A stretch of DNA of 64,000 nt from Siderastrea radians (Eukaryota > Cnidaria > Anthozoa > Scleractinia > Rhizangiidae), in contig OZ024892.1 of assembly GCA_964017195.1 (NCBI GenBank), positions 19,646,889-19,710,888 on the forward strand. The letters are read 5' to 3'. A program made the position numbers and the translations under genes. Shown in pieces: positions 9,699 to 22,071 of this stretch. The notes below the pieces were generated by a model. It was not told the origin of the DNA. It made no database searches and saw nothing but the letters and a program-made list of their open reading frames with translations. How positions within the stretch are numbered: the first letter of the stretch is position 1; the number at the start of each line of letters is the position of its first letter.

Positions 9699-11035
9699 TT
9701 GGAATTGGAGGAAATGGATCTCACACCAAATCGGGTTACAGCCGACACACTAAAAAGGATAAGACAAGAAACCGCCAAAGATCCTGTCCTAACAGCTCTA
9801 CAAACAGTGGTAACGAGTGGTTGGCCCTCAGAAAGGAAGGAAGCACCAGAGGAACTCAGAGTTTACTGGAACTTCAGAGACGAGTTGTCAGTTTATGATG
9901 ATGTTCTCTACAAATCTCATCAAGTCATTGTCCCAGCTTCTCTACGACCTGAGATGCTACGAAAAATACATAAAGCGCACCAAGGGGCAGACAGTAGCAT
10001 AAGACGAGCACATGAGTCTCTTTTTTGGCCAGGAATGCAGGCAGCTATCAGAGAGACATGTTTATCGTGTGGAATTTGTTCCCAATACCTAAGCGAGCGA
10101 CCTCAAGAACCAATGAAATCTTATGAAATTCCCAACCGACCATGGTCGGAAATAACTATCTTGTTATGGTCGACCACTATAGCAACTTCTTTGAACTAGA
10201 CTCTCTCAGAAACACAACAGCAAGCACGGTCATTTGAGCCATGAAGAGGAACTTCGCTCGACACGGAATTCCAGACGAATGCATAACCGACAATGGCCCA
10301 CAGTTTGACAGCCACGAGTATTCAAACTTTGCTCGAGAATACGGATTTACTATGATTAAGTCGTCACCTTACTACAGCCGGGCAATCGGAAAAGCTGAAT
10401 CAGCGGTCAAGATTGCAAAGAATATTGTAAAGAAGTCCCGCCACGAGGATCCCTATCTAGCACTCTTAGCATATCGTAACACACCCCAACAGGGATACAG
10501 TTACTCACCAGCTCAACGGCTGATGTCCAGAAGACTTAATGACATCATACCTACTGCTCCAAGCCAACTTGTTCTGCAGGCAGCGTCGCCAAGTTTGGTA
10601 CATGAAAACATTGCAGATAGGAGACGAAAAGCAAAGGCCCAGTACGATAAGAGAACATCGGCGCCGCTTAAAGAGTTCTCAAAGGGAGAAAAGGTATATG
10701 TGAAGCCTAGGCCCACAAACAGGCAACAACCATGGATCTTTGGGGAGGTAATTGGAAAACCCACACCGAGGGCCTGCCTTGTGAACACACCAATGGGACC
10801 AGTCCGGCAAAACCACACACAAATAAGGGAGGCGAAGGTGGAACCACCTGACAGTTGTGACCGCTTTGAAACTGCATCTATACCCTCGGAAAGTGGACCA
10901 ACAGAACAAATGGATCAGTCAACACCCACGTCACCAATGGAATCAGAACGCGCGCCACTGGCAGAACCTACCGCGCCCCGACATTCAACAAGAGAACGCA
11001 GACTTCCTGCAAGGTTTAAAGACTATGTTATGTAA
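9699..11035 (+). pseudogene. Gypsy integrase with deleted first catalytic Asp
   Basis: The H2C2 zinc-binding domain is present (HKAHQG ... CLSCGICSQY). The second catalytic Asp is in CITDNGPQFDS and the Glu in IGKAESAVK. Between RPWSEI and the segment read as MVDHYSNFFELDSL the frame is broken, and roughly 20 residues that normally hold the first Asp are missing. A TGA at about 10237-10239 follows. A C-terminal domain and a Ser/Pro-rich tail continue to 11035. The enzyme cannot be catalytic as read. Read as one gene, there is one deletion plus one stop. Confidence 0.85.
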
Positions 11036-11190
11036 AGAACAGTACAGCATAGACTGCCTAAAGAACATTAGAAACTGCCTTAAAGAATTAATGACCATTT
11101 ACGCGAAGGAAAATCAGTGAACTAAAACACACATGAATTGCAACGCTGTAATGGGCTTTCTTTGTTTTTGTTTGTTTTCCCTTAGCTTTG

Positions 11191-11203
11191 AAAAGGGGAA
11201 AGG
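11191..11203 (+). other. Polypurine tract of the gypsy element
   Basis: The sequence AAAAGGGGAAAGG abuts the 3' LTR, which is the expected site for plus-strand priming. Confidence 0.75.
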
Positions 11204-11365
11204 TGTTGCACAATGCAGTAATCATATTCATTCGCACCTTATCATGTAATAATTACACGCACTTATATCTTAATTGCATTGCCACGCACATATGCAGATA
11301 ACATGTATTTAAACTTGTAGCTACTTAATAAATTCAGTTCTTGACCGGTTACCGAATGGGCAACA
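11204..11365 (+). repeat. 3' LTR of the gypsy element
   Basis: This 162-bp LTR is nearly identical to 6886-7045. Differences are a 2-bp length change in the CA-rich stretch and a few substitutions. It is followed by the target duplication GTGG. Confidence 0.9.
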
Positions 11366-11519
11366 GTGGAAAGGCAAGGTTTCACATGTTTCTTTGAGTT
11401 GCAGTTTGTTGATTTGATTAAGGAATCAATCAAACAACACGCTCAAAATGTTCTTGATTCTTGTAAGAATCAAGTAATGAGAATTGAATTGAGGATGAGA
11501 CTCGAGATTGCCAACTTAC

Positions 11520-11575
11520 CTTTGTACAGTACTATAGCAGTCCTATGAGCATATAGTGTTGGCTGATATCTGTTG
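11520..11575 (-). CDS. Candidate exon of the split minus-strand host gene
   Basis: This 56-nt segment has an acceptor ATTTCAG to its right and a donor GTAAGT to its left on the minus strand. It translates to NRYQPTLYAHRTAIVLYK in the phase left by the exon at 14589-14653. The phase match supports it, but it is short and unsupported by similarity. Confidence 0.45.
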
Positions 11576-11697
11576 CTGAAATGATTATCTGAGGTGTGAA
11601 AGCTAATGACTTTGGGCCATAAAAAGGTCAGACAAATCAATAGTTTTGCAAACCTGCAAAGCAATAGATTTGTTCGTTGTATAACAGAGTGCTAGTA

Positions 11698-12380
11698 TGT
11701 GACACCTACATGGCAAGTGTCATCCACATGATGTACAATGCAATTTAACATTTTGTAAAGAGGATTTTTTAAAAACCCTTTAAAGTGCTACTATGATAAA
11801 AAAATCACTTTTATTTTTTCTTCGGATTTCGAAACTATGTTTATTAAACACTCCCCAAGCGAAATTATAAGCCTTAATTTTGAAAAGAAGACCGTTAATT
11901 TAAACTGCAATTTTCCGTTTTAATGGTCCGCCATTATTACACCAGAAAGGATACAATGACGTCATACACGCAAGAGCTGTAAAATGTAGTGTGTGAACAC
12001 GGCTTACAAATTATGCAAAACACGAGTTTGAGAGTGTGAAAGGTCAAAACTCCCGTGCTGCATACTAAATAAGGCACTTTCACACACACTGCATTCTAAA
12101 ACTCGTGTGTGAATGATGTCATTGTATCCTTTCTGGTGTAATAATGGCGGACCATTAAAACGGAAAATTGCAGTTTAAATTAACGGTCTTCTTCTCAAAA
12201 TTAAGGCTTATAATTTCGCTCGCGGAGTGTTTAATAAACATAGTTTCGAAATCCGAAGAAAAAATAAAAGTGATTTTTTGATCATAGTAGCACTTTAAAG
12301 GGTTTTTAAAAAATCCTCTTTGCAAAATGTTAAATTGCATTGTACATCATGTGGATGACACTTGCCATGTAGGTGTCACA
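11698..12380. mobile_element. Palindromic TA-flanked MITE
   Basis: The two ends are inverted repeats that start TGTGACACCTACATGGC, with arms of about 265-280 bp and a central spacer of about 130 bp. TA dinucleotides at 11696-11697 and 12381-12382 fit a Tc1/mariner-type target duplication. No transposase is encoded. The left arm holds a full TGACGTCA palindrome at 11957-11964; the right-arm copy is degenerate. The arms differ at several positions, so the element is older than the large palindrome. Confidence 0.85.
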
Positions 12381-12583
12381 TACCAATAGTGATCAGCATC
12401 GAATTTCTCCTCGCTGCATTAGTGTATTATAACACCTACAGGTCATAAGAATTTGGCAAATGACCACCAAACATGAATTGTCTTGATGTTTAAACCGATT
12501 CTCCCAATTAGTAATATATGGAGGCCAGTAAGGAGAATTTGTATAATGCTGTTGAGGCTCAAAAGGGTTAAAGTATGATCCTA

Positions 12584-14193
12584 CAGTATTGTGCAAAAGT
12601 AATGCAAACGAAATTCGACGAATTACGCGAATATTCGACGAAAATAAGCGAACTTTCGTTTAGAGCGATATTTCGACGATATTTCGGGAGACCTATTGTT
12701 TGCGTGACGACAATATTTCGCTGCATGCTGCGATATTTCGAGCGAAATTTCATGGCACTTCGCAGCTGTGCCAGCGAAATATCGTGGCACTTAGCGATAT
12801 TCGAGCGAATTGTCGTTTGTAGTAAGCGATTTTTCGCTTGCTCTGAATGACTCATTTATCTTGTTTCGTTTTATTTCGTTCACGTGTAAGCAGTCATGAG
12901 TAGTAACGAGGCAGTAACGAGGCGTAAACATGTTGGAAGCGAATTAATATGCTCACTTTGTAAACACAAAGTCAATGATATCTTGAATACAAGTTCCACA
13001 TCATGGAATTGAAACTCACCTGTTCATCGCCTCCTTTAGATAGTTGAACTTAAATTCACTACACACTGACCGGCGACATTATTTATTTTTCAAGATATAA
13101 TTCCCTAAGTTGAATCACGAACGCGGTGGCTTTGTCACGGCCATGTGAGTACTTGCCCAATCCAGTCTCCACGCAACTTTTGAATGTTGATTTGTCGGCA
13201 TAGCAACAAGCGGTTACACTGTATAAGAATGGTCAACTTTTCAAACACTCTAGTTGCGATCATGCCGAAAGTTACAAGCTACACGCGAAGTCGTATCGAG
13301 TCCTTTTACAATCAGGGTTCTCGTCCAGTTGAAATATTCAAAGAGCTGACGAAAGAAGGTTTGAAAGTGAGTTTCGCTAGCATCACGCGAATCATCAAGA
13401 AGATTCAACAGACTGGCTCCACCAAGAACCTTCACAGATCTGGAAGGCCAAAGAAAATTTCAGAGGAAGCGAAAGCTTTCATAGAAGATCAGATGAGAAA
13501 GAATGACGAGGAGACCAGCAGCCAAATTCAGAAGAAACTAGCTAAGTGCAGAATTGTGGTCAACTCCTCCACAGTTAGGAGATCGCGGATCAAGCAAGGA
13601 TGGACCTTGCAATGCACTGCGTATTGCCAGCTGATCAGAGACGCCAACAAGGTTAAAAGGCTTGAGTACGCCCAGCGAATTATGGAGAGCGACGACAGTT
13701 TCCACAACGTAATTTTCAGTGACGATTGTTCCGTCTCCCTTGAACAGTACCGGGGCACCTGTTACAGAAAGGTCGGCGAACCAGCGAAGAGAAGGCCGAA
13801 GCCCGAAGCACCCACTCAAAGTCCATGTTTGGGTCGGAATCAGCAGACACGGGGCCACCAAGATCTGCATCTTTGACGGCATCATGGATGCTGAACTGTA
13901 CTGTAGTATTCTCTGAGACAACGCTTGTCCCTTTTATTAACAAAACACTCCCAGACCACAGATTCATGCAAGATAATGACCCCAAACACACGTCAAGACG
14001 AGCTCAGGCCTTTTTGGAGGAGAAAAGAATTAACTGGTGGCGCACTCCCCCTGAGAGTCCAGACTTAAATCCGATAGAGGACTTGTGGCATGAGCTGAAG
14101 TTCTATCTAGAAACGAAGGTGAAGCCTACAAACAAGGAGGAACAAAGACCGTAATTCGTCGAATTTCGTTTGCATTACTTTTGCACAATACTG
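12584..14193 (+). mobile_element. Tc1/mariner transposon, decayed
   Basis: Inverted ends start CAGTATTGTGCAAAAGTAAT and pair 12584-12623 with about 14152-14193. A TA precedes the left end; the right TA is not intact. The interior left third (12624-13180) is packed with short CGAAA/TTCG motifs and has no gene. A transposase follows. The ends resemble those at 61037, so the family has at least one other member here. Confidence 0.85.
13262..14154 (+). pseudogene. Tc1-like DDE transposase with two frameshifts
   Basis: The N-terminus has a helix-turn-helix (SRIESFYNQGSRPVEIFKEL) and a GRPKK hook, as in Tc1 transposases. The catalytic domain has a first Asp in VIFSDDCSV, a second in QDNDPKHTS and a Glu in NPIEDLWHELK, so it is DDE of the Tc1 type. 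The frame shifts near 13800 and again near 13910, and the C-terminus is cut at the right end. It cuts and pastes the element at TA sites in family members that are intact; this copy is dead. Confidence 0.88.
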
Positions 14194-14588
14194 CAAGTAT
14201 CATCCATGTGGTAGTTTGGTTGATAACTGACTGTTGATTTATATCTTGTATTTGTCAAGTCTGGTGGAATATGCTTTGGTTAAAGTCTTGGTACTAATTG
14301 TTACCTTAATACATGTGCCACTGCTGAGAGGGGGGGGGGGCAAATCTCCCTCCTCCCAACTTTTTCAGCCAATTTCCCTGTCCTCCTTACTTTTTGGGGC
14401 AATTTCTTCCCCCTCCCTAAACTTTTGCCTCCTTGTAGTCTTGAAGTATCCCTGGTTTAACGAATAAGTGCCAGGGCAAGAAATAGACTAATTATGCTTT
14501 AATTTCAGAAGGAAAGTTACAGTACTTACATTTTAGGCCTTCACTCACGTTTGATAACTGATTTGCACCATGGAACATTGTTACTTAC
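14194..14588. other. Non-coding stretch with a poly-G tract
   Basis: There is no gene I can support. It includes an 11-base G run ending at 14340, followed by C/T-rich sequence. It would be intron of the minus-strand gene. Confidence 0.5.
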
Positions 14589-14653
14589 AGCTCTGTTACT
14601 GAGTCGAGTTCCAGATCAGAGACTTGCAATATTGGAGGAATCCAGGCAATGCC
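14589..14653 (-). CDS. Exon of the split minus-strand host gene
   Basis: The 65-nt exon is bounded by a T-rich acceptor ending TTAG and a donor GTAAGT. It reads GIAWIPPILQVSDLELDSV and on to a partial codon, with no stop. The phase accepts an upstream exon ending at a codon boundary (14817) and fits the downstream candidate at 11520. The protein is not recognised. Confidence 0.6.
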
Positions 14654-14816
14654 CTAAAAAAAAATCCCTGTAAAGAAATAGATGTTTTTTGAACGTTCAA
14701 GAAACCAATGTTTAAAAAACTTTTAAGCAAAGTAGTTCCTCAGAGTAATGGCATCCAAGTGATCAAAAGTGAAGGGCTCATTAAAAGTAGTCATAAAGTC
14801 TAGCCAGTGTTTTTAC

Positions 14817-15029
14817 AGTTCTATTGGAGCATGAACGTCCAGGTAAATTGCAGTGGGTGATTTGTTCTGGCACATCGTCACCACTATCACTTTCAATTTT
14901 CGGTGCCAAATCTTCATTGATACCACAACTTATGTCGCCGGTGGATGTGTTGGATGTAAGTTCCTCAAACTGTCTTTCATTTAGCCTGATACCATCAACA
15001 AACGATGCCCTTGCTGACAAGAGCATCAT
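14817..15029 (-). CDS. Probable exon of the split host gene, right boundary uncertain
   Basis: The open frame includes SNTSTGDISCGINEDL and a stretch of acidic and serine residues similar in style to the exon at 26605. A donor-like GT follows at 14816. The upstream acceptor could not be fixed: phases from the exon at 17854 do not join directly without a stop, so either another small exon exists between them or this copy is mutated. Without splicing, the frame would run to a stop at 14781. Confidence 0.4.
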
Positions 15030-15069
15030 GTGTTGAGTATTTACAAAATGAGCTAGAAACTATCTGAAA

Positions 15070-17853
15070 TAAATCGGTTTAAATGGGTGTATTTTAACTG
15101 TTGATGCCTCGTGAGTGACATAACCAGTTTATGTTAAATTTGAACAATGTTTGTCTCGCGCCTGTAAATCCTTGGGGGGTACACTATGGGTGTTGGGTTG
15201 GGGGTGTGCCATGGGGAATCCAAGAGCCTAATGCACTATTAGCAGCACAGACTTGTGATGTAGGAAAAAGTTTGGATTTTATCATGATCAACTAGGATCT
15301 ACTTTGTTTTGCTTCGAATTACCCGTTAAATGTGCTCTTTTTGTGGATCTCAGGTTTGACAGGTTTTTTTCCTTTGTGTACTTGCTCGAGTGATATAAAT
15401 TTCCAAAAAAAGCAGGCAAGACAACGAATGTGACTAAGTTTGCGAATTCTCATGCATATGTAGGTTGCATTATTTTGTTTTCCTTTCAATTTCCAAGCCA
15501 AATTACTTGTTTTTTGAAGAAGAACATTTTGATTTCTAAGCAGTGTCAATTCCAATACGAGACAAATGTTTACTGAGTCTGGGAAGCAAGCAGGTTTTGG
15601 GGCTTTGACACAAAGTTAGGAAAATTTATTACTCTTGTAGGTTTTATGTAAACAAATATTTTGTTCGCTGCTTTGCTTGAAGTGTGTTGAAAGTTCAGAA
15701 ATCTGGGCTCAAAGTCGAGCAGTAATTTACAAAATAATTTTCTGTTCCAGTTTTCCAGACTTGTGAGAAGAAAAAATACCCCTTAAACTGTAATAAAATT
15801 TACCATTAGAAGTAAAAGAAGGAATAACTGCTTGTGCTTGCAAAGTATCTTCCTGCAAGCTCGGCAGGATCTTGGTGGAATGTGCAGCCATACACGCAGT
15901 ACTTTGTGCGCATGAGAGTACATCTGGATCTGAGAACACTGGGAACTAACAGCAATTAATGAAGTCATGTGTTCCCTAGGAGGTCAGAAAATCCTTCCAG
16001 TGGGAGTTTTGTATGCACTGTGCATTAGATTTCAGCCTTGGGAAGATATTATACGCTTTGCAGAGTTGCAGTTTATTTCTGTTGGACAAGTTTCTGCTTA
16101 CTTGCATACGAACACATAAGTAGTTGCGCACATTTGTGACAAGGTCAAAAAAAAATACCGTCACCGGTTCTGCACACGCTATGTGCCTATGTTTTTAAAG
16201 ACAGTCACAAGAAGGCTGTTGAAAAAGTGACTAGGCCTGGTGAAATGTGTTTTGATCGCAGCACAACTATGTCTTGAAGTTGACAACTTAAGGTGGACCT
16301 AACCCCCAATGATCAGATCCTCAGCCTGGGATAAGTTATAGCTGTGACATCAAAAAGAACCAAGAATCCAGCACCCCTTAGTCTTAAGCTGCGTTTTTGT
16401 TGGTTTCTTTGTAAATCAGAGCCTTCTAACTGTCAAGTTAGTTCAAACACTCTTAGTTTCAGAAAAAGTCAAATTTTCGGCATCTCCAGTAGCAGATACA
16501 GGTATAAGATAGAAGCCCTGCGCAAGTGTGCAATGTACATATTTTCTGATGTAAAAGCTATGATTACATTGTAGCCAGAAAGCAATCCACGTCTTGTACC
16601 GGCATATCAGATTTCATTCCACCTACGTAAGTTAGTCTATTGATATGTAGCCAAAAATTTAATCCAAATAAATTATAATCCAAATAAACAAGGCATTTGC
16701 TTATAGGAGAATAGAACATTCATTTTTTGTGCATGGTTGGACAAACATGCAATTTTTGCAGACACTTTGGTGCTGTTTAAAGCGTGTGTTCAATCACAAA
16801 TTGATTGCATGGCTTTGTAAGGAAAAGGACACAATTTATAGGATTTGGTCTTAAAAATCAGCTAGACAATTGGACAACAATGTGTTAAACAAATGACTAA
16901 GAATCTGTTTCAAACATCATGTTGCTGTATTGTCAAATTGGTAATCATATTGGACTGTGTGGAGCTCTTGTTTGTGACACTCGGCACAGGAAGCGCTGTT
17001 TTCTACCAATGTCATGCCTGCTAAATGCCATTTTTTGGCTTGTTCATTTTAATTTCTTTTGAGTTGTGTTTCTAAAATAGCACTGAAAGTAACCCCAGAG
17101 TTGAAATCAAACCATGTAAGGCAGCATAGCTGGATTTGCCTGACATTTAACATTGGCATAACAGGCGCCTTCTAGAATCATGGGAGATTAATATTTGCAA
17201 GAATCTGCTCAATCAGGACAATGGCATTCATTTGCTGCATGAGTATTTAAATTTAGCTCCAAAGGACAAGACTTAATTAGGTCAAACTTTGCATTCTTCT
17301 TTATATACAACACCCCATTGTAGAATTTTCTTCTCACTTCTCCCTGGTGAAGGCTAACACTTTAGCCGAAACGTTGGAATTTTTAACTTTTATGTTTTAC
17401 ATAATCGAACTCAAAGTTTTAACCAGTGTAACGTTTTATACATACTTGCTATTAATTATAGATATCTGTTACTTCTTTCTATGTCTCAAAGTAGTTTTGC
17501 TTGCAAATTGTGTTGCGAGTGTTGTTGATGAATGACCTGCAAATCACTTTCACATTTTTCTGTGGAGATTTGTTACCAAAACTTTTATGCTACAAAACAG
17601 CTTAACAAGGTATTGATAACAAAATGTGTAAACTTAGTGAAAGATAATATTGTATGGGTGACACTGGTGGGAATTTGCCAAGGTTGCTGATTGAGGTTAA
17701 CAACAAAAATAGGAAATTCCTGGGGAGGGGGGGGGGGGGGTCATCAAATACCCCTCTTAGAACGTTTGTCATCATAAAATTAGCATGCATACACCGAATT
17801 TCCATGAGATTGCAGATGGCAGACAAAAAGAAATCAAATGAATTTACAAGTAC
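15070..17853. other. Intronic region without recognised genes
   Basis: I see only short unsupported ORFs. A hairpin-plus-GAAAC motif at 17350-17376 and a 14-base G run at 17727-17740 are the only structures noted. Confidence 0.5.
17350..17376 (+). ncRNA. Degenerate hammerhead-ribozyme-like motif
   Basis: CTGGTGAA is followed by a hairpin GGCTAA/TTAGCC with a CACT loop and then GAAAC. This matches the hammerhead core C-U-G-A-N-G-A, stem II, G-A-A-A, with one core substitution (A to G) and one extra A. Similar motifs mark Penelope-like and related retroelements in animals. Stems I and III are weak, so self-cleavage is doubtful. Confidence 0.3.
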
Positions 17854-17913
17854 CTGCCACTTTCACTATCTTTGCTGTCATCTCTGTGCAGATCCTCAAG
17901 GATGGAATAAAAC
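17854..17913 (-). CDS. Exon of the split minus-strand host gene
   Basis: The 60-nt exon has an acceptor CGTCAG and a donor GTACTT. In the phase left by the exon at 26605-26826 it reads FYSILEDLHRDDSKDSESG without stops. The large palindrome lies in the intron between these two exons. Confidence 0.65.
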
Positions 17914-18516
17914 CTGACGAAAAGCAGAGGCAATTCATATTAACTAATAATTATTACTGCATTGCATGCAATTTTAACACATATCTTTCTTCATTGGGCT
18001 GAGTCTTGGAAGAGCAAAGTTTGTTTATACCGGTGCCTGTCACAATCAATTGAAAATGTACCACAAAATAAGATAAGCGACATTGTGAGATCCTGCGTTT
18101 TGTACTTTGTCAAAACTGGATCATTTTTCAAAAAACCTGAAGTCTTGCCTCAGAAGCCACTTAACTCTAGTGACTAAAATTAAGGTGGCACTCTTCCAAG
18201 ATAGAATGACTCTCTGGGTAATGTAGACTAAACTTCACAGCTGCAGGACATACATGTAATGATAGAATACAATAATTTCACCCAGTCCCTCCGGCTCATA
18301 TTTTAGTAGTTCAATGGGAACAAGGAGTGTACTCATGGCTCTAATCACCATCCAGCCTACATAAATGTGTACCCATCTCCTCACATTGGCCCTGACCTGA
18401 GACAATGCTAGCAGTGCTCATGGCCAATTAAAAACATTGAAAAACCAGGCAAGAAAAACATAAGAATAAAGACAAGAAATAATTCAAGATGGGGTACAAT
18501 GCATACTTTCAATTGC
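17914..18516. other. Intron sequence between host exon and foldback element
   Basis: There is no gene or repeat I can support here. The 4 bp just before the foldback element (18517-18520) are its ATGG target duplication. Confidence 0.5.
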
Positions 18517-18520
18517 ATGG

Positions 18521-21500
18521 AACAGGGGTCTATCTAGTTTTGCAGTACGATTTTTCACGATTATTTATCGGCAAATGCGTTCTTTGTCCCTAATAATCGT
18601 GAAAAGAGGTACTTTGTAGTTATTAATCGCGAAACGCGTGAATTGCGATTAATAATCGTGCATCTTACAGTTAATAATCGTAAACCCCACGATTATTAAC
18701 TACGTCTGACAGATTCTACAGTTAATAATCGTACATTGCGCGATTATTAATCGCAAGTGACGGTCAATGTAGTTATTAATCGCAAGTTGCTGACCTTGGG
18801 CGAAAAGACCATTGAAAAACAAATTTGACTTTACCAGCCGCCATTGCGAAAGAAAATTCAAACCCAAGCAGAACTCTTCACGGGGCTTGTTGTAAAATAA
18901 AAACAACGAAAGTTGGTTCTTGAAGTGACAAAGTCTCCTCGCGTATTTAGTTTTACTTCGGTAAGTCGTTTAGAAATGGTATTTTCCTTTTCTTTCTCTC
19001 TTCGACGAAGCACGACATGAGCAAGATCGAAGAAGTCATGGATAAGAACAGCGCGTGACAGATGCATGCAGAGTGAGTGATTTAAAATTGTCAACTTCCA
19101 AACGACACTGAACTCTTCAATATCTCCAATAAAGGAAATGAAAATAACTATTTCATCAATCGAAAGTTCAATTCATTTTTCACTCGAATATTTTTTTCGA
19201 TATGACATTTTTTTAATGCGAACAATCACACGAACAAAACCATCGCGATCCGATGCAAAGCGAGCGATACAAAGAAAAATGATTAACCCTCATGAAACGG
19301 CACTCCTTCAACCGCCTAAACACACAAGGAAATCAGATAACCATTATACAAAAGATAAATTTATTTGCTTGGACATTTCAACAACTTGACTTTGTTTGTT
19401 TTTCTTTTCCTGCCAACAATCTGGCAACCATAATTTCAAACGCCGTAAAGCTGAAAGCCGTGCCTGAAATTCACAAATTGATCACGACGTAAACAAACCA
19501 TTATAATAAGAAAACGCGTCGGAAATTTCGCAGTGGAAAGGAGTTTTATTAATCACTTTTGAATCCTTACATATTCTGATTAAACATAAAATAATTTTCC
19601 AGCGTAAACATTTCCATTCACGAGCGGAAAAACCGAAAGCCACAAAAAGGTCCAAGGGTTATTAACTACGCTTGTACTTAAGCTTATATAGCTGCAGTGG
19701 TTGCATTTTCAGGTTATGAAAAGTATTTTCAGGTTAGCAATGCAATAATTGTATAATAGCTTCGTTCTCCTTCTTTAAGTGACCGTTCACATAACCACAA
19801 CGGAAAAGAACACAACGGAAAAGAACTCTATTTATAGCCCTCCGGTATTCCTTTCGCCGCGAGTTGAAATTGAAATATGAGAACATGCCGTCTAATGATG
19901 TGATATGCAAATTTCATTGAGAATATTCGCTTAATACGTTTCGCTTTGTGTTTGCAAAAAGCTGGTTTGGTGGAAGAGTGTTAAACTGTCTCCAAGAGAA
20001 ACGTTTTATAGCATGAACTCCAATCCAAAGGTACATGTAGTCGACGGGAACTCTGGAGTTCATAGCAGTGTCACACAACAGGCGAGGATTAGTCTCAGCC
20101 GCTACTGATCTGGTGAGGCTTCAGGAACTGAAAAGAAAGCTTACGTTTTCAAATTTTTCTTCGTAAATATTCCACCGAGCGAAACTGTTTCATGGATGTT
20201 CTTTTCAACCACGCACAATATTCAGCGTTCCGTTTTTCGTCTTACGTTTCGAAGCCAATGTCAGCTCTCTTGTCGTTCGTACATCTTACAGTTAATAATC
20301 GTAAACCCCACGAATATTAACTACGTTTGACAGATTCTACAGTTAATAATCGTACATTGCGCGATTATTAATCGCCAGTGACGGTAAATGTAGTTATTAA
20401 TCGCGAGTTGCTGACCGTGGGCAAAAAGAGAATTGAAAAACCAAAATGACTTGACCCGCCGCCACCACGAGAAACAGAACTCTTCATGAGGCTTGTTGTA
20501 AAATAAAAACAACGAAAGTTGGTTCTTAAAGTCACAAAGTCTCCTCGCGTGTTTAGTGTTATTTCGGTAAGTTGTTTACACTTAATGGTGGTATTTTCCT
20601 TTTCTTTCTCTCTTCGGCGAAGGACGACACGAGCGTGATCTCAGAAGCCATGGATAAGAAAGCGCGATTGATGCAAAGTGGGGGATTAAATTGGCAACCT
20701 GAAAACGAAACTGAGCTCTTCAAGTCCTTCAATACAGGAAAGGAAAATAACTACTTCAGCATTCGAAAGTTCGACTCATTTTCACTCGAATATTTATTCT
20801 TCTGTTTCGTGGGTTTATTGTTCAAACACGCACTCGTCGAAGCAAATGAACTGCAAACGAGTCAAATTTATTTCGTCAAAAATGGCGAAAAGTTTTTTTC
20901 GTTCTTAAATAAAACTATACAAACTAACAAAACGTTTTAAACTATCTGTTTTAAGCGGCTAAGACATCGAGAACTCATGCATCATAATTTAAGTCATAAC
21001 TTTTCAACCACTCTATTCTCCGAGTCAGTGGCGCCAAATTTCGTTTTGCGCGGGAAAAATCAGAACATGGAAAGGCAAGCAAGCTGTATCAAAACGGACA
21101 ACGCAATGGATTGTTTACAAGCATTACAATCCATTAACCTGGTAATCAGACTAATCCCGCTTATCATAAGGAAAATAGGCTTACCTCTGTTTTTGGCGCC
21201 GTTTGCCCGTGTAAACCTACCACACATTTCGGGCCATGTCCAGTACGCAAAACACTCTTCTTAACAAGTCCGGTCCTTTAAATTCATTCTTCAATTGTCA
21301 CCAGTGATTTAAATAGCTGTTCAATGAGTTCATTTGACGTATGTTTTCCAAGCCTCCACTTCTTCCATGTTGCAGAGAACAGTCCTTGACACTCTTTCTG
21401 TCTTTGCAAATAGTTCCCGCCGATGGATTCATTTCAGTTTCTATCGATTTCAAGTTGGCCTTTGTCAGAAAAAATTCTTCGTTCGAGTCCAAAACATTCA

Positions 21501-22071
21501 AACGAGAAGTCCGACACATGGAGCATTTTACTGCCCTATTCTTTAAACTGTGTCCTGTAAACAGTTGACTTGCCACAGAGATTTCAACAGCAGTGCACGA
21601 AAGCACGTTGAGTCAGGAGATGTTTATACTGAAGTGAACCGGCAGTTCTTTGATCGCATTGAATTCAAGCTGCCGTATTAAACTTTCCCTTTCAAGACAG
21701 TCTCATTGGAAATTTAAAATTTCACTAAGCCTTAGGCTTGGTTAATTTCTACCGGCTTAATTACGAGCAAAATAAGCAGCCTGATTCTCCAAAGTTCAAT
21801 GCTTCGAATGTCCACTTTGACAGATCAAGGTAGCTGTCAAAATGTGACCAATCACAGCGCTAGCTGTTTAGCTAGCTGTCAAAGTTGTATTCCAAGGCAA
21901 AAAGAACCCATTTAAGTGTTGTCCAAGTCGCTCGGGTCACGAAAAGAAGTTCGAAAAAGGATGCGTCCGCCAGTCAGTGAGTTGACTGGACAACACGCGC
22001 GCGGAACAAGTGTGTGTATGTGTGTCTGGTGCGAATTCCAATGGACCGTAAATAATTCATTGTATTGTTTC
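18521..22071 (+). repeat. Left arm of the foldback element
   Basis: This arm is the reverse complement of 22921-26474. It contains an internal direct repeat: 18660-18990 resembles 20280-20600, so each arm seems built from at least two related units. Short ORFs here (for example 20572-20940) are mirrored in the other arm, but no known domain is seen. Confidence 0.85.

Larger units (their letters stand above)
6886..11365 (+). mobile_element. Ty3/gypsy LTR retrotransposon, decayed
   Basis: Two short LTRs (6886-7045 and 11204-11365) start TGTTGCACAATGC and end CAACA, with only a few differences. A 4-bp target duplication GTGG lies at 6882-6885 and 11366-11369. A primer-binding-like TGG sequence follows the left LTR, and a purine tract precedes the right LTR. 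Order inside is gag, protease, RT, RNase H, integrase, so it is Ty3/gypsy and not copia. Frameshifts separate protease/RT and RT/RNase H, and the integrase has an internal deletion. The similar LTRs suggest fairly recent insertion, but this copy cannot move by itself. Confidence 0.92.
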
